Below are positions 1 through 12,524 of a stretch of DNA of 64,000 nt, piece after piece. How positions within the stretch are numbered: the first letter of the stretch is position 1; each line of letters starts with the position of its first letter. This stretch comes from Dallia pectoralis (Eukaryota; Chordata; Actinopteri; Esociformes; Umbridae): the NCBI GenBank assembly GCA_029465975.1, contig CM055736.1:3094785-3158784 (forward strand), read 5' to 3'. The position numbers and the translations under genes are program-made. The notes beneath the pieces are model-generated. The model was not told where the DNA came from. It saw only the letters and a list, made by a program, of their open reading frames with translations, and made no database searches.

Positions 1-728
1 AATAACATTTTTGTGCCGAAAAAAATCAATTCTAAAGTGACAGGCCACCCATTCTGAATAGAATAACCCTAATCTTATTTGGCTACAAGATCCGTTTTAA
101 CGAGGTACCAGGAGAAACAAAATGGTAGTTTTGAATTATTAAACTTTGCAGATTTCAAATGTACATACACATGCCCAGCGGTGCCTGCTGAGTTCAGAAC
201 AACCCAGTTATGCAATTGTGTGAGGTGAGAATAGACACATGGCATGAGGTAATGGACCTTGTCTTAAGCCAGTCCTACATAACAGCTTAAACTGCACCCT
301 AGTTGGCGTTAGAGAAGGGCTCCTGTGAAAGATTATAACAAGGGTGCATTTCTCTACTTTACTCTTACAACCCCAAATGAAGCCGAGGCGCCCTCATCAG
401 TTCAGAGCACGACAAGCAGTTCATTTTAACCGCCACGGAAAAGTACAAAATGTTGGAAAAGTTGACATTATCCATTAGTTTCCCTTCTTTCATTTCAGAA
501 AGTGTTCATTATGTAATGTAGAGATGATGAAATGTGCAGGGTTGAGACTTTGGGTTTATACGCAAATCAAACATTTATTTTAGCCATTTGTGTTTTCACT
601 TCATTGTGTCTATGTAATGGGGAGAGATACAGGGAATGGACACATTGAGATTGTTTAGCACCCTGGTAAACGTTTTATTAGCGTAAGAGGCAGAAGAGAG
701 AACCAGATGACAAACAGCTCTCCTGAGT
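1..728. other. Anonymous non-coding DNA
   Basis: I see no exon, RNA gene or recognisable repeat here. The sequence is mixed AT-rich DNA without long open frames and leads directly into the 26-bp minisatellite. Confidence 0.5.
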
Positions 729-1827
729 CTCTGTTGTCTCTGGGTCAGCCTCACCTCTGTTGTCTCTGGGTCAGCCTCACCTCTGTTGTCTCTGGGTCAG
801 CCTCACCTCTGTTGTCTCTGGGTCAGCCTCACCTCTGTTGTCTCTGGGTCAGCCTCACCTCTGTTGTCTCTGGGTCAGCCTCACCTCTGTTGTCTCTGGG
901 TCAGCCTCACCTCTGTTGTCTCTGGGTCAGCCTCACCTCTGTTGTCTCTGGGTCAGCCTCAGTTGTCTCTGGGTCAGCCTCACCTCTGTTGTCTCTGGGT
1001 CAGCCTCACCTCTGTTGTCTCTGGGTCAGCATCACCACTGTTGTCTCTGGGTCAGCCTCACCTCTGTTGTCTCTGGGTCAGCCTCACCTCTGTTGTCTCT
1101 GGGTCAGCCTCACCTCTGTTGTCTCTGGGTCAGCCTCACCACTGTTGTCTCTGGGTCAGCCTCACCTCTGTTGTCTCTGGGTCAGCCTCACCTCTGTTGT
1201 CTCTGGGTCAGCCTCACCTCTGTTGTCTCTGGGTCAGCCTCACCTCTGTTGTCTCTGGGTCAGCCTCACCACTGTTGTCTCTGGGTCAGCCTCACCTCTA
1301 TTGTCTCTGGGTCAGCCTCACCTCTGTTGTCTCTGGGTCAGCCTCACCTCTGTTGTCTCTGGGTCAGCCTCACCTCTGTTGTCTCTGGGTCAGCCTCACC
1401 TCTGTTGTCTCTGGGTCAGCCTCACCTCTGTTGTCTCTGGGTCAGCCTCACCTCTGTTGTCTCTGGGTCAGCCTCACCTCTGTTGTCTCTGGGTCAGCCT
1501 CACCTCTGTTGTCTCTGGGTCAGCCTCACCTCTGTTGTCTCTGGGTCAGCCTCACCTCTGTTGTCTCTGGGTCAGCCTCACCACTGTTGTCTCTGGGTCA
1601 GCCTCACCTCTATTGTCTCTGGGTCAGCCTCACCACTGTTGTCTCTGGGTCAGCCTCACCTCTGTTGTCTCTGGGTCAGCCTCACCTCTGTTGTCTCTGG
1701 GTCAGCCTCACCTCTGTTGTCTCTGGGTCAGCCTCACCACTGTTGTCTCTGGGTCAGCCTCACCTCTGTTGTCTCTGGGTCAGCCTCACCACTGTTGTCT
1801 CTGGGTCAGCCTCACCTCTGTTGTCTA
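729..1827. repeat. 26-bp minisatellite, about 42 copies
   Basis: The unit reads CTCTGTTGTCTCTGGGTCAG followed by CCTCAC. Copies are nearly identical; the recurring variants are CACCACTG for CACCTCTG and CTCTATTG for CTCTGTTG. One shortened copy lies near 958-970. The unit has no stop codon in any + frame and 26 is not a multiple of three, so all three + frames stay open for over 360 codons. These open frames encode the same low-complexity peptide in rotation and are not genes. Confidence 0.95.
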
Positions 1828-2306
1828 CCACTCTTACTTACTTACGGCTAACTGCTCTTTTGCTTTTACTTCCTGTTATACTTTTTTATTTGCTGTTGCT
1901 TCACTTCTAGTTTTTTAACTTGTTTTATTCGTTATCATTTGTTTGTAGCTTTTTTTTTAACACATTTGAAAAAGCGAACAAATTCGCCTTGCGGTTGGCC
2001 TTATATTATGGAGGAGTTACGACAGCTGTTGGAGGAACGGATCACCTGTCTGGAACTATGGGTCCTATCCAGAAAGTGAGTCTAAAAATGCCATTGGAAA
2101 CAGAGCGCAGAAGGCAGATTTAAGGCCAGAGAGCCTAAAATATTACTCAAGGCTTGATAAAACGCAGACACAACTGATGATACAGGAGAGTGAACAATAC
2201 ATTGACTCTGTATGAAGGTAAAACAGCGACTGTCACGAATGGTGTGGGGGCGTGGCTACACAGACCTTTCGGTGATTCACTTCCTTGTTTATGTTTTGTC
2301 ACTCAG
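1828..2306. other. Non-coding DNA with a possible retroelement ORF1 fragment
   Basis: The stretch is mostly T-rich. An ATG at 2008 opens a short frame beginning MEELRQLLEERITCLELW, which looks like a leucine-rich coiled coil. It could be the start of a retroelement ORF1, because a LINE relic on the same strand begins about 0.8 kb downstream. The frame closes quickly and I cannot assign it firmly. Confidence 0.3.
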
Positions 2307-2578
2307 CTTTGAACTTCAACCAATCGTTACTCCTTCCAAAGAGGAAAAAAGCCATGGCTCGGCATGGTCAGCATCTGTTACCACAAGTAAAACTTATTTT
2401 CATGTCCATGCAGTATTAAATAAAATAATATAAAATAATATTTTAATTACTACTGCATGGACATGAAAATACGTTTTACATAATTGAAAACTTACTTGAG
2501 GTAACAGATGCTGACCATGCCGAGCCATGGCTTTTCTTCTACCCTTTGCAAGGAGTAACGATTGGTTGAAGTTCAAAG
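2307..2578. repeat. Foldback inverted repeat, arms of about 105-128 bp
   Basis: The left arm (about 2307-2416) starts CTTTGAACTTCAACCAATCG. The right arm (about 2451-2578) ends with its exact reverse complement. The arms also share the block around CCATGGCTCGGCATGGTCAG and the inner block CATGTCCATGCAGTA. They differ by a few substitutions and a ~16-bp insertion in the right arm. The spacer is a short AT-rich stretch of about 35 bp. This is the structure of a foldback or MITE-like element. I found no clear target-site duplication, so the class is open. Confidence 0.85.
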
Positions 2579-2804
2579 TGCCACGCTAAGATAGCTATCC
2601 GTTCATTGGTCAGAATACGTTTGGGGTTTCTGTTTGGAAACGCAGTGAAACGTTTGGGCACAGACTGATTTACAAGAAAGAAAAAAAAAAGTGTCCTTCC
2701 AAAATAAAAATAAATCACCATTTATAGATCTCTGAGATAATCTGTAAAATATATTGATGACTTCGCTGAACTAGTCTCTGTTATATCTGTTGATTACAAC
2801 TTAT

Positions 2805-4325
2805 GTTATTGTAACAGGAGACTTTAACATCCACATAGATTATGATACGGACAATAATGCCAAAAAACGTTCTGCCCACCTTTGAACTCACACTGAAAGA
2901 GGCCACACTAGATATGAAGAGGTCACACTCTTTCCTTTGTCATGGTTAAAGACTGGGCCTTGGCTTATAATTTTTGTGTATTTTCTGAAGCATTGATTAC
3001 CCCGGATGCTCAAGTAAACTCAGTTTCTGTTAAGAAAAGGTACAATGAGAGAACCAATGCTCACTTTATGGAGGCCGTAGCTGCTTCACCAACAATAAGT
3101 GCAGAGTCAGTTGATGAACTCCTGGATAATTTGAATGGCAAAACATTGAATGCCATGAATCGTGTTGCACCGGTAGGGGTAAAGAGAACTCAAAGAAAAC
3201 AAAAACAACCATGAAAAAAACGTGGCTTGAAGTGGAGAAAAACTAAGCTTCAAATCCACTAGGACATCTATAAACATAACCTTTGTTGCTTCAGCCTTGA
3301 GTTACGCAGGGCTCGACAGCAACATTTATAGGGAATGATCAACAAGAATATCAACAATACCCGCACTCTGTTTGCCATGGTCAACAGGCTCACCTACCCC
3401 CTAAAGCACATAGCACCTGAACTCCAGTCCACTGAGAAATGTAAAGAATTTATTCAGTGAAAAAAATCCAAAGTATAAGACCACACAGTCAACCAATGAA
3501 TGCATCGTCACCACAACCACCAAGAAACAACGCATATGTTATGTCACAATTTAACAGAATTGACCCACTCTGTTGTACATCTTAAAGCTTCCACATGGTG
3601 TCTTGACACACTACCATCAGACTTTTTAAAAACTATTTTTAACTCCATAACAATAGATCTGCAGCAAATAGTTAATAGCTCTTTACAATCAGGGATTTTC
3701 CCAACGTCACTAAAAACAGCCGCCATTAAACTGCTATTAAAAAACAGAACACTGGATGCAACTATTTTGAACAACTATAGACCAGTATCAAATCTACAAT
3801 TATAGCCAAGATTATTGAGAAGGCGTTCTTTAATAAACTCAGCAAATTTGTGAACTGAAACGGTCTCTTAGACTGATTCCAATCAGACTTCCGAGCTCAC
3901 CGTAGTACTGAAATGGCGCTGATAAATGTTTGAAATGATACACGGCTGAACACTGACTCGGGTAAAATGACAGTTTTGGTTCTATTAGATCTCAGTGCTG
4001 CATTTGACACAGTAGATCATATAACACGTCTGGACAGGCTGGAAAATTGGGTAGGACTCTCCGGGACAGTTCTTAATTAGTTCAGGTCTTATTTAAACCA
4101 AGCAGTGCTCTTATATTATTGAATTTAGGACAGCTAGTAGAGCCCAGAGTCAAACATGGTGAATCTGCATTCAACAGTTACGCTGCATTCAACTGGAATA
4201 AATTACCAGAAGTTCTTAGAACTGCCCTATATGTTTACATTTTTAAAGCCAGGTTAAAACATTTTTTTTTTCACAAGCGTATGACTGAACGCTTAAACTT
4301 TAAAGTCTTTATTGGCAAGGTTCTA
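2805..4325 (+). mobile_element. Decayed L2-like LINE (endonuclease, RT and C-terminal fragments)
   Basis: Fragments of a non-LTR retrotransposon polyprotein lie in order on the + strand. At about 2810-2850 is an endonuclease motif, VTGDFNIHIDYD. At 3605-3805 is the reverse transcriptase N-terminal region, ending NNYRPVSNLQL. At 3967-4100 is the RT core block LLDLSAAFDTVDH, followed by a degenerate FRSYL stretch. At 4119-4270 is the typical C-terminal tail with an FNWNKLPEVLR stretch. These motifs match the L2/CR1-type LINEs common in fish. Stops and frameshifts separate the fragments, and most of the sequence between the RT core and the tail is missing, since less than 100 bp separates them. 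The copy is inactive. Confidence 0.85.
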
Positions 4326-4530
4326 GAGATCTGAAAAGGTTCTAAAGACCGTTTAAATAAAGTTCTTGAGACCTGGAAATTCTAAAGACATCTCTGCCAG
4401 GTTCTAAAAACCTGAAAAGGTTCTGAAGAAATTTTGTATAAAGTTCTTAAGACCTGGAAGTTCTATAGACTTCCTCACCAGCTTCTAAAAACCTGAAAAG
4501 GTTCTGAAGACCTTTTGAATAAAATCCACA
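4326..4530. repeat. About 80-bp imperfect direct repeat, 2-3 copies
   Basis: CTGAAAAGGTTCT recurs near 4333, 4412 and 4492. Each copy is followed by a diverged AAGTTCTT(A/G)AGACCTGGAA block. It directly follows the LINE C-terminus and may be part of that element's 3' untranslated region. Confidence 0.6.
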
Positions 4531-6640
4531 CAGTTACTACTGAGATGTAATATTGTAAATGTACATTATGCCAGTTAACAGGTTGCTATGAATATATTAA
4601 TCTTTTTTCCTTTTTAAAGCACATTGAATTGCTTCTATATGTATTGTGCTACATACATAAACTAGCTTGTTTGTTTGCTTACCACCATTGTTAAATGGCA
4701 GATTAATTTGATCTAGATTCTGAAGACGTAGCCATAGCCAATACTTTGGGTTTTATCTGCCTAAAAACCTCCAAATAAACTTTCTGATTGGATATTCCAA
4801 TATATAGTGTCTTTGGTATTTATCCTTATTTTTACAACCCAAATTCACGATGAATCAGATGGTCATTGTAACGAAAAAGAAGATTTTTTTTAAATGCAAA
4901 AAACGTCATGATGGTTCCTATCTGTCCTATCTCATGGTAGATCGTCCTCCAGGGATATACTGTGCTTCGAGTGATGAAGAGGAGATAAATGATTCCAAAT
5001 CTTTGTAGCTAAAAGTAGGAACAGCGGTAGCGACCCAGAGAAGTGAGAATTGCAAGTGAGAGAGGCTGGCAAATCACGTCTTGTCCCAAGTGGAAATCAG
5101 AGCGAGGCAGGGAGGGAGGATGGGGTGTATGCTGTGTCGCTATGGAGATAAATGTGTGAATGCTGCCTCCATACGTCATTGGTTCATCACATGATCACTC
5201 TCAGAGGCTTGACTTTTTTACACCTATAGCTACTTGCGTACCTTTCACAAAATATCATCATATTCATGACTTTAGCCTTTAATAGATTTTTGGGGCCAAT
5301 CAGAAACTGCGTAACTGCCAAAATAGGGCACTTGATGACAATAGGGTACCATTTAGAACACAGATTTTGACCTGACCGCCGTTGGAGATTATGAGAGTGT
5401 GTCATTGGGTTTTGATGCTGTAAAAGAAAGGTTGAACAAATTGAGAAAACTGTAATAAATTCCTTAGATTAGATATAGAAGTTCATCTTGTGTTGGTTTT
5501 ACACCTTAGGTTACACGCCGTTGCCCATCTCGGATCCCGTTATTATAAGCTCAGTGTAACAATATCTATCTATATATATCTCCACATATTGTACATGTTG
5601 GTTTAAATGTGTATTTGTGCATGTTCTTCTATATGTAGCAATAAAGCAATAGGATCCTACAGGCTTTACGGTTGCGACATCCTTTTTCAGATTAGCCTTT
5701 TCAGGTCTTCTAAACAGCACTTCAGGAAAAGCGGAGAATGTATTGTTGTAACGTTTCCAGAATTTGGCAGCTCTGCTTAGAACAGATTTACCCCTCGAAT
5801 CTGGAACAGAACATTAAGCGAAGACAAAGATGGCGATTGGAATAGAAATGCGCTAGTGATGAATGCAACGTGAACCGGGAACATGTTTCTTGACTCATTC
5901 CTCTCCTGTATGACGTTCTATGTGTGCATGTACTATTTTACCCTGTGACCTCACAGTGTGGGAGGAAAGCTTTTAAAGGAGCGGAACATGTTTGATTGAA
6001 GAGCCACCTCGATTAATTCAAACTTACATTTGATCCACGGTCGCACTTTGCTGTAAGTAATGTAATTACTCAAATCCATGTGTGAACACACACACACACA
6101 CTAATATACTTCAGTGTACTCTGTCATTTAATGACTTGAACTAGTTACTTTATATTCTTTGTTGTCTCTTGTCACTAGTAAAAAATAAGAGTGTCACATA
6201 TCCAAGGTGTAGCAGTGCAGAATGGGCCAAGCACAGAGTGGATATACTCATTCATGGTGTTTTAATAACTCAAATTGAAATCAAACGCGTACGACCAACA
6301 GGAAAACACAACTACACATTGTGACATAAATAAAAGTGTGCAATACAGCGTCTTACTAAACATCCAACAGCGATCTAGGAACCAACATTCACCTAAATGA
6401 CTTGTGACTTGAAATAATGAACGACAAACATGAATCCCAAACTAACACCCTATGAAACCCTGGAGCTAAAATAGAACCAGCAGAACCGGCATCCTCAGAA
6501 CACAGCACCGACCGTATCGTTGTGTAGACATGAGGTTCCACCCTGCATGCATCATTTGAAAACCCCACTGTCCACTCCCATTCGCATCTCTTCTGACTCC
6601 CAGCTAAGCTCACCACATTGTCTACTATTGCTTTCTGCCA
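4531..6640. other. Anonymous non-coding DNA
   Basis: I recognise no exon. The open frames are short and without family features. There is a short CA tract near 6089-6101. The phrase encoded near 4965-5005 (ASSDEEEINDS) resembles acidic N-termini of some transposases, but nothing around it supports that. Confidence 0.4.
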
Positions 6641-6644
6641 CACA

Positions 6645-6646
6645 CA

Positions 6647-6719
<73 letters not shown>

Positions 6720-7040
6720 CATCAAACACAGACTTTGACTGAGCTCTTGATCCACAGTCCAGCGGGGCACTGACTCGTGTGTTTGATGTGCGCTTGTGTG
6801 TTGCCTTTATGCAGCCCTGGCACACTGAGTGTGTGTGTGTGTGTGCCTGAGAGACAGTCTCAGTGTGTGTGTGTGTGTTAAAGCAGCCCTGGCACATAGT
6901 GAGGTGTGGGTGTGTGTGCCTGAGAGACCGTCTCAGTGTGTGTGTGTGTGTGTGTGTGTGTTAAAGCAGTCCCTGACACATAGCGAGGTGTGTGTGTGTG
7001 TGCCTGAGAGACCGTCTCAGTGTGTGTGTGTGTGTCTGAA
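6645..7040. repeat. CA microsatellite followed by a compound GT repeat
   Basis: A (CA)n tract of about 70 bp ends near 6718. After about 110 bp of unique sequence there is a compound array in which GT tracts alternate with TGCCTGAGAGACCGTCTCAG and TTAAAGCAGCCCTGGCACA-like blocks, repeated about three to four times to 7036. GAGACCGTCTC is itself an inverted repeat within each copy. Confidence 0.9.
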
Positions 7041-7307
7041 AGTGAGAGATGGGCGACCTTGGCTTGAAGAACTCCAATGTCCCTCAGTGCATCTGGCTCA
7101 CAGAGGGCTTTCAGCTCAACGCAGTTCAGGAGAAAACTGGACAGGACAGCAGGACTCTGACCGGTTCCCCAAAACCTCTCCTTGCTTCCATAATGCGCAC
7201 CTCACTGTTCCACAAGAAAATGGCTGGCTCCAACATGCCCACTAGATTTACATCTGTGGAAAAGACTAAAACAAATGAAACGTTTAGATGTTATTTTTAG
7301 ACTCATC

Positions 7308-7320
7308 CCCCCTCTCTCTC

Positions 7321-7358
<38 letters not shown>

Positions 7359-7385
7359 CTCATCCCCTCTGTCTCTCTCTCTCTC
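7308..7385. repeat. CT microsatellite
   Basis: An interrupted (CT)n tract with CCCC and CATC interruptions. Confidence 0.95.
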
Positions 7386-7404
7386 CTCGTCTTTCCATTT
7401 CTCT

Positions 7405-7492
7405 CCGTCCAATTTAATTTAATGAATGCTTTATTGGCATGAATGGACGGCTGCCCCTGTTGCCAAAGCAATAGAGAAATGAACAATATGAT
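7405..7492. repeat. Fragment of a dispersed fish repeat
   Basis: The segment contains GCTTTATTGGCATGAA and TGTTGCCAAAGCAATA. I recall this combination from a widespread teleost interspersed repeat. No database search was possible. Confidence 0.5.
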
Positions 7493-7971
7493 TCTTCCAG
7501 CGCTCCATTCTTCACACAGCTCCGCTGCCAGAGCAGAGTGCCTGAAGCGTTAGCCCCCACCCCAACCCCCCCGATCCTCAACACGGTCCAGCGCCTTCAG
7601 ATCTGAAATGGATTAAACCTGGAGCCAGAGACCCTACCTTTCCTCTGGGACGGCGGCAGTTTCTCACCGTTATCTGGGACCCCTGGAAGGCTTGCCTCTG
7701 AAGTGTTTCTGTCTGAAGAGGTGTCTGAATCTGACCCTCTCATCGACAGTGGGTCAACTGATTAACAAGCCTCTATCATCTCTCTTCTCTGGCGTGAACT
7801 GTCTGTCTGAGGGTCTGTGTGTGTGGTGTGTTTGTGAGGATACCCCTGTATCTGCCATGAGACTGCCTGTTGATTAAGTGTCTTCAGCAGTCGGACAAGC
7901 CTCAGGTAACAATCTTAGCACCTCCCTGAATATCTTCCCGCCGTCTCAAAAGCTTGAATTGGCCTCGTCGT
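7493..7971. other. Unique non-coding DNA
   Basis: No exon or repeat is recognised. The short open frame at 7692-7877 has no family features. Confidence 0.4.
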
Positions 7972-10900
7972 CAGCTGCTCACCAACCATACACCACGTTC
8001 TATATGCTGCACGTGTTCACACTAGAAGTTAGCTACTCACCAACCATACACCACGTTCTATATGCTGCACGTGTTCACACTAGAAGTTAGCTACTCACCT
8101 ACCATACACCACGTTCTATATGCTGCACGTGTTCACACTAGAAGTTAGCTACTCACCTACCATACACCACGTTCTATATGCTGCACGTGTTCACACTAGA
8201 AGTTAGCTGCTCACCAACCATACACCACGTTCTATATGCTGCACGTGTTCACACTAGAAGTTAGCTACTCACCTACCATACACCACGTTCTATATGCTGC
8301 ACGTGTTCACACTAGAAGTTAGCTGCTCACCAACCATACACCACGTTCTTTATGCTGCACGTGTTCACACTAGATGTTAGCTACTCACCTACCATACACC
8401 ACGTTCTATATGCTGCACATGTTCACACCAGAAGTCAGCTACTCACCTACCATACACCACGTTCTATATGCTGCACGTGTTCACACCAGAAGTTAGCTAC
8501 TCACCTACCATACACCACGTTCTTTATGCTGCACGTGTTCACACTAGAAGTTAGCTACTCACCTACCATACACCACGTTCTATATGCTGCACATGTTCAC
8601 ACTAGTGGTCAGCTACTCACCTACCATACACCACGTTCTATATGCTGCACGTGTTCACACCAGAAGTTACCTACTCACCTACCATACACCACGTTCTATA
8701 TGCTGCACGTGTTCACACTAGAAGTTACCTACTCACCTACCATACACCACGTTCTATATGCTGCACGTGTTCACACCAGAAGTTAGCTACTCACCTACCA
8801 TACACCACGTTCTATATGCTGCACGTGTTCACACTAGAAGTCAGCTACTCACCTACCATACACCACGTTCTATATGCTGCACATGTTCACACTAGAAGTC
8901 AGCTACTCACCTACCATACACCACGTTCTATATGCTGCACGTGTTCACACTAGAAGTTAGCTACTCACCTACCATACACCACGTTCTATATGCTGCACGT
9001 GTTCACACTAGAAGTTAGCTACTCACCTACCATACACCACGTTCTTTATGCTGCACGTGTTCACACTAGAAGTTAGCTACTCACCTACCATACACCACGT
9101 TCTTTATGCTGCATGTGTTCACACCAGAAGTTACCTACTCACCTACCATACACCACGTTCTATATGCTGCACGTGTTCACACCAGAAGTTAGCTACTCAC
9201 CTACCATACACCACGTTCTATATGCTGCACGTGTTCACACCAGAAGTTAGCTACTCACCTACCATACACCACGTTCTTTATGCTGCACGTGTTCACACCA
9301 GAAGTTACCTACTCACCTACCATACATCACGTTCTATGTGCTGCACATGTTCACACTAGAAGTCAGCTACTCACCTACCATACACCACGTTCTATATGCT
9401 GCACGTGTTCACACTAGAAGTTAGCTACTCACCTACCATACACCACGTTCTATATGCTGCACGTGTTCACACCAGAAGTTAGCTACTCACCTACCATACA
9501 CCACGTTCTATATGCTGCACGTGTTCACACCAGAAGTTAGCTACTCACCTACCATACACCACGTTCTATATGCTGCACGTGTTCACACCAGAAGTTAGCT
9601 ACTCACCTACCATACACCACGTTCTATATGCTGCACGTGTTCACACTAAAAGTCAGCTACTCACCTACCATACACCACGTTCTATATGCTGCACGTGTTC
9701 ACACCAGAAGTTAGCTACTCACCTACCATACACCACGTTCTATATGCTGCACGTGTTCACACTAGAGGTCAGCTTCTCACCTACCATACACCACGTTCTA
9801 TATGCTGCACGTGTTCACACTAGAAGTTAGCTACTCACCTACCATACACCACGATCTATATGCTGCACGTGTTCACACCAGAAGTTAGCTACTCACCTAC
9901 CATACACCACGTTCTATATGCTGCACGTGTTCACACTAGAAGTCAGCTACTCACCTACCATACACCACGTTCTATATGCTGCACGTGTTCACACCAGAAG
10001 TTAGCTACTCACCTACCATACACCACGTTCTATATGCTGCACGTGTTCACACCAGAAGTTAGCTACTCACCTACCATACACCACGTTCTATATGCTGCAC
10101 ACACCAGAAGTTAGCTACTCACCTACCATACACCACGTTCTATATGCTGCACGTGTTCACACCAGAATTTAGCTACTCACCTACCATACACCACGTTCTA
10201 TATGCTGCACGTGTTCACACCAGAAGTTAGCTACTCACCTACCATACACCACGTTCTTTATGCTGCACGTGTTCACACTAGAAGTTAGCTACTCACCTAC
10301 CATACACCACGTTCTTTATGCTGCACGTGTTCACACTAGAAGTCAGCTACTCACCTACCATACACCACGTTCTTTATGCTGCACGTGTTCACACTAGAAG
10401 TTAGCTACTCACCTACCATACACCACGTTCTATATGCTGCACGTGTTCACACCAGAAGTTAGCTACTCACCTACCATACACCACGTTCTTTATGCTGCAC
10501 GTGTTCACACTAGAAGTTAGCTACTCACCTACCATACACCACGTTCTATATGCTGCACGTGTTCACACTAGAACCTACCATACACCACGTTAGCTACTCA
10601 CCTACCATACACCACGTTCTTTATGCTGCACGTGTTCACACTAGAAGTTAGCTACTCACCTACCATACACCACGTTCTATATGCTGCACGTGTTCACACT
10701 AGAAGTTAGCTACTCACCTACCATACACCACGTTCTATATGCTGCACGTGTTCACACTAGAAGTTAGCTACTCACCTACCATACACCACGTTCTATATGC
10801 TGCACGTGTTCACACTAGAAGTTAGCTACTCACCTACCATACACCACGTTCTATATGCTGCACGTGTTCACACTAGAAGTTAGCTACTCACCTACCATAC

Positions 10901-12114
10901 ACCACGTTCTATATGCTGCACGTGTTCACACTAGAAGTTAGCTACTCACCTACCATACACCACGTTCTTCATGCTGCACGTGTTCACACTAGAAGTTAGC
11001 TACTCACCTACCATACACCACGTTCTTATGCTGCACGTGTTCACACTAGAAGTTAGCTGCTCACCTACCATACACCACGTTCTTTATGCTGCACGTGTTC
11101 ACACTAGAAGTTAGCTACTCACCTACCATACACCACGTTCTTTATGCTGCACGTGTTCACACTAGAAGTTAGCTACTCACCTACCATACACCACGTTCTT
11201 TATGCTGCACGTGTTCACACTAGAAGTTAGCTACTCACCTACCATACACCACGTTCTTTATGCTGCACGTGTTCACACTAGAAGTTAGCTACTCACCTAC
11301 CATACACCACGTTCTATATGCTGCACACTAGTGTTCACACCAGACACCACGTTAGCTACTCACCTAACCTACCATACACCACGTTCTATATGCTGCACGT
11401 GTTCACACTAGAAGTTAGCTACTCACCTACCATACACCACGTTCTATATGCTGCACGTGTTCACACTAGAAGTTAGCTACTCACCTACCATACACCACGT
11501 TCTTTATGCTGCACATGTTCACACTAGAGGTTAGCTACTCACCAACCATACACCACGTTCTATATGCTGCACGTGTTCACACTAGAAGTTAGCTACTCAC
11601 CTACCATACACCACGTTCTTTATGCTGCACATGTTCACACTAGAGGTTAGCTACTCACCAACCATACACCACGTTCTATATGCTGCACGTGTTCACACTA
11701 GAAGTTAGCTACTCACCTACCATACACCACGTTCTATATGCTGCACGTGTTCACACTAGAAGTTAGCTACTCACCTACCATACACCACGTTCTTTATGCT
11801 GCACGTGTTCACACTAGAAGTTAGCTACTCACCTACCATACACCACGTTCTATATGCTGCACGTGTTCACACTAGAAGTTAGCTACTCACCTACCATACA
11901 CCACGTTCTTTATGCTGCACATGTTCACACTAGAGGTCAGCTACTCACCAACCATACACCACGTTCTATATGCTGCACGTGTTCACACTAGAAGTTAGCT
12001 ACTCACCTACCATACACCACGTTCTATATGCTGCACGTGTTCACACTAGAGGTTAGCTGCTCACCAACCATACACCACGTTCTATATGCTGCACGTGTTC
12101 ACACTAGATGTTAG
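7972..12114. repeat. 58-bp minisatellite, about 71 copies, most with a CACGTG E-box
   Basis: The unit consists of CTACTCACCTACCATACACC, then ACGTTCTATATGCTGCACGT, then GTTCACACTAGAAGTTAG. The main variants are CTATAT/CTTTAT, CTAG/CCAG, GTTAG/GTCAG and ACCTACC/ACCAACC. Most units carry the palindrome CACGTG; several have CACATG instead, the change expected from deamination of a methylated CpG. The array is disrupted near 10565-10610 and 11325-11375, where partial units are scrambled. The period is not a multiple of three, so the scattered open frames of 84-144 codons are artefacts. Confidence 0.97.
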
Positions 12115-12285
12115 TCCGTGCACGTACGCACATCCGTGTGCTTCCCTGAGATGCTCTGTGGGATGACGGGATCTGTCACGCTTGATGCTTCACTGGATGA
12201 CAAGTTCAGACCTCCGTACGCGGTGATTCGTTGGCTCGTACGTCGTATGTCCCTCCTCCGCCAACTCCACCACCTCCACCACCAA

Positions 12286-12512
12286 CGAGAGACAGTGTGT
12301 CAACGGGAGACAGTGTGTCAACGGGAGACAGTGTGTCAACGGGAGACAGTGTGTCAACGGGAGACTGTGTCAACGGGAGACTGTGTGTCAACGGGAGACT
12401 GTGTGTCAACGGGAGACTGTGTGTCAACGGGAGACTGTGTGTCAACGGGAGACTGTGCGTCAACGGGAGACTGTGTGTCAACGGGAGACTGTGTGTCAAC
12501 GGGAGACTGTGT
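12286..12512. repeat. 18-bp minisatellite, about 12 copies
   Basis: The unit is GTGTCAACGGGAGAC(A/T)GT. The first copies carry GAGACAGT and all later ones carry GAGACTGT, so the two variants are segregated in blocks. Because 18 is a multiple of three, frames stay open on both strands. Confidence 0.95.
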
Positions 12513-12524
12513 CGAGGGACAGGG

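Noticed and set aside
4860..5010. piggyBac-like transposase start
   Set aside because: Only an acidic SSDEEE stretch suggests it; no catalytic region or terminal repeats are visible.
7972..12114. CRISPR-like array
   Set aside because: There are no unique spacers; units are contiguous and near-identical, in vertebrate DNA.
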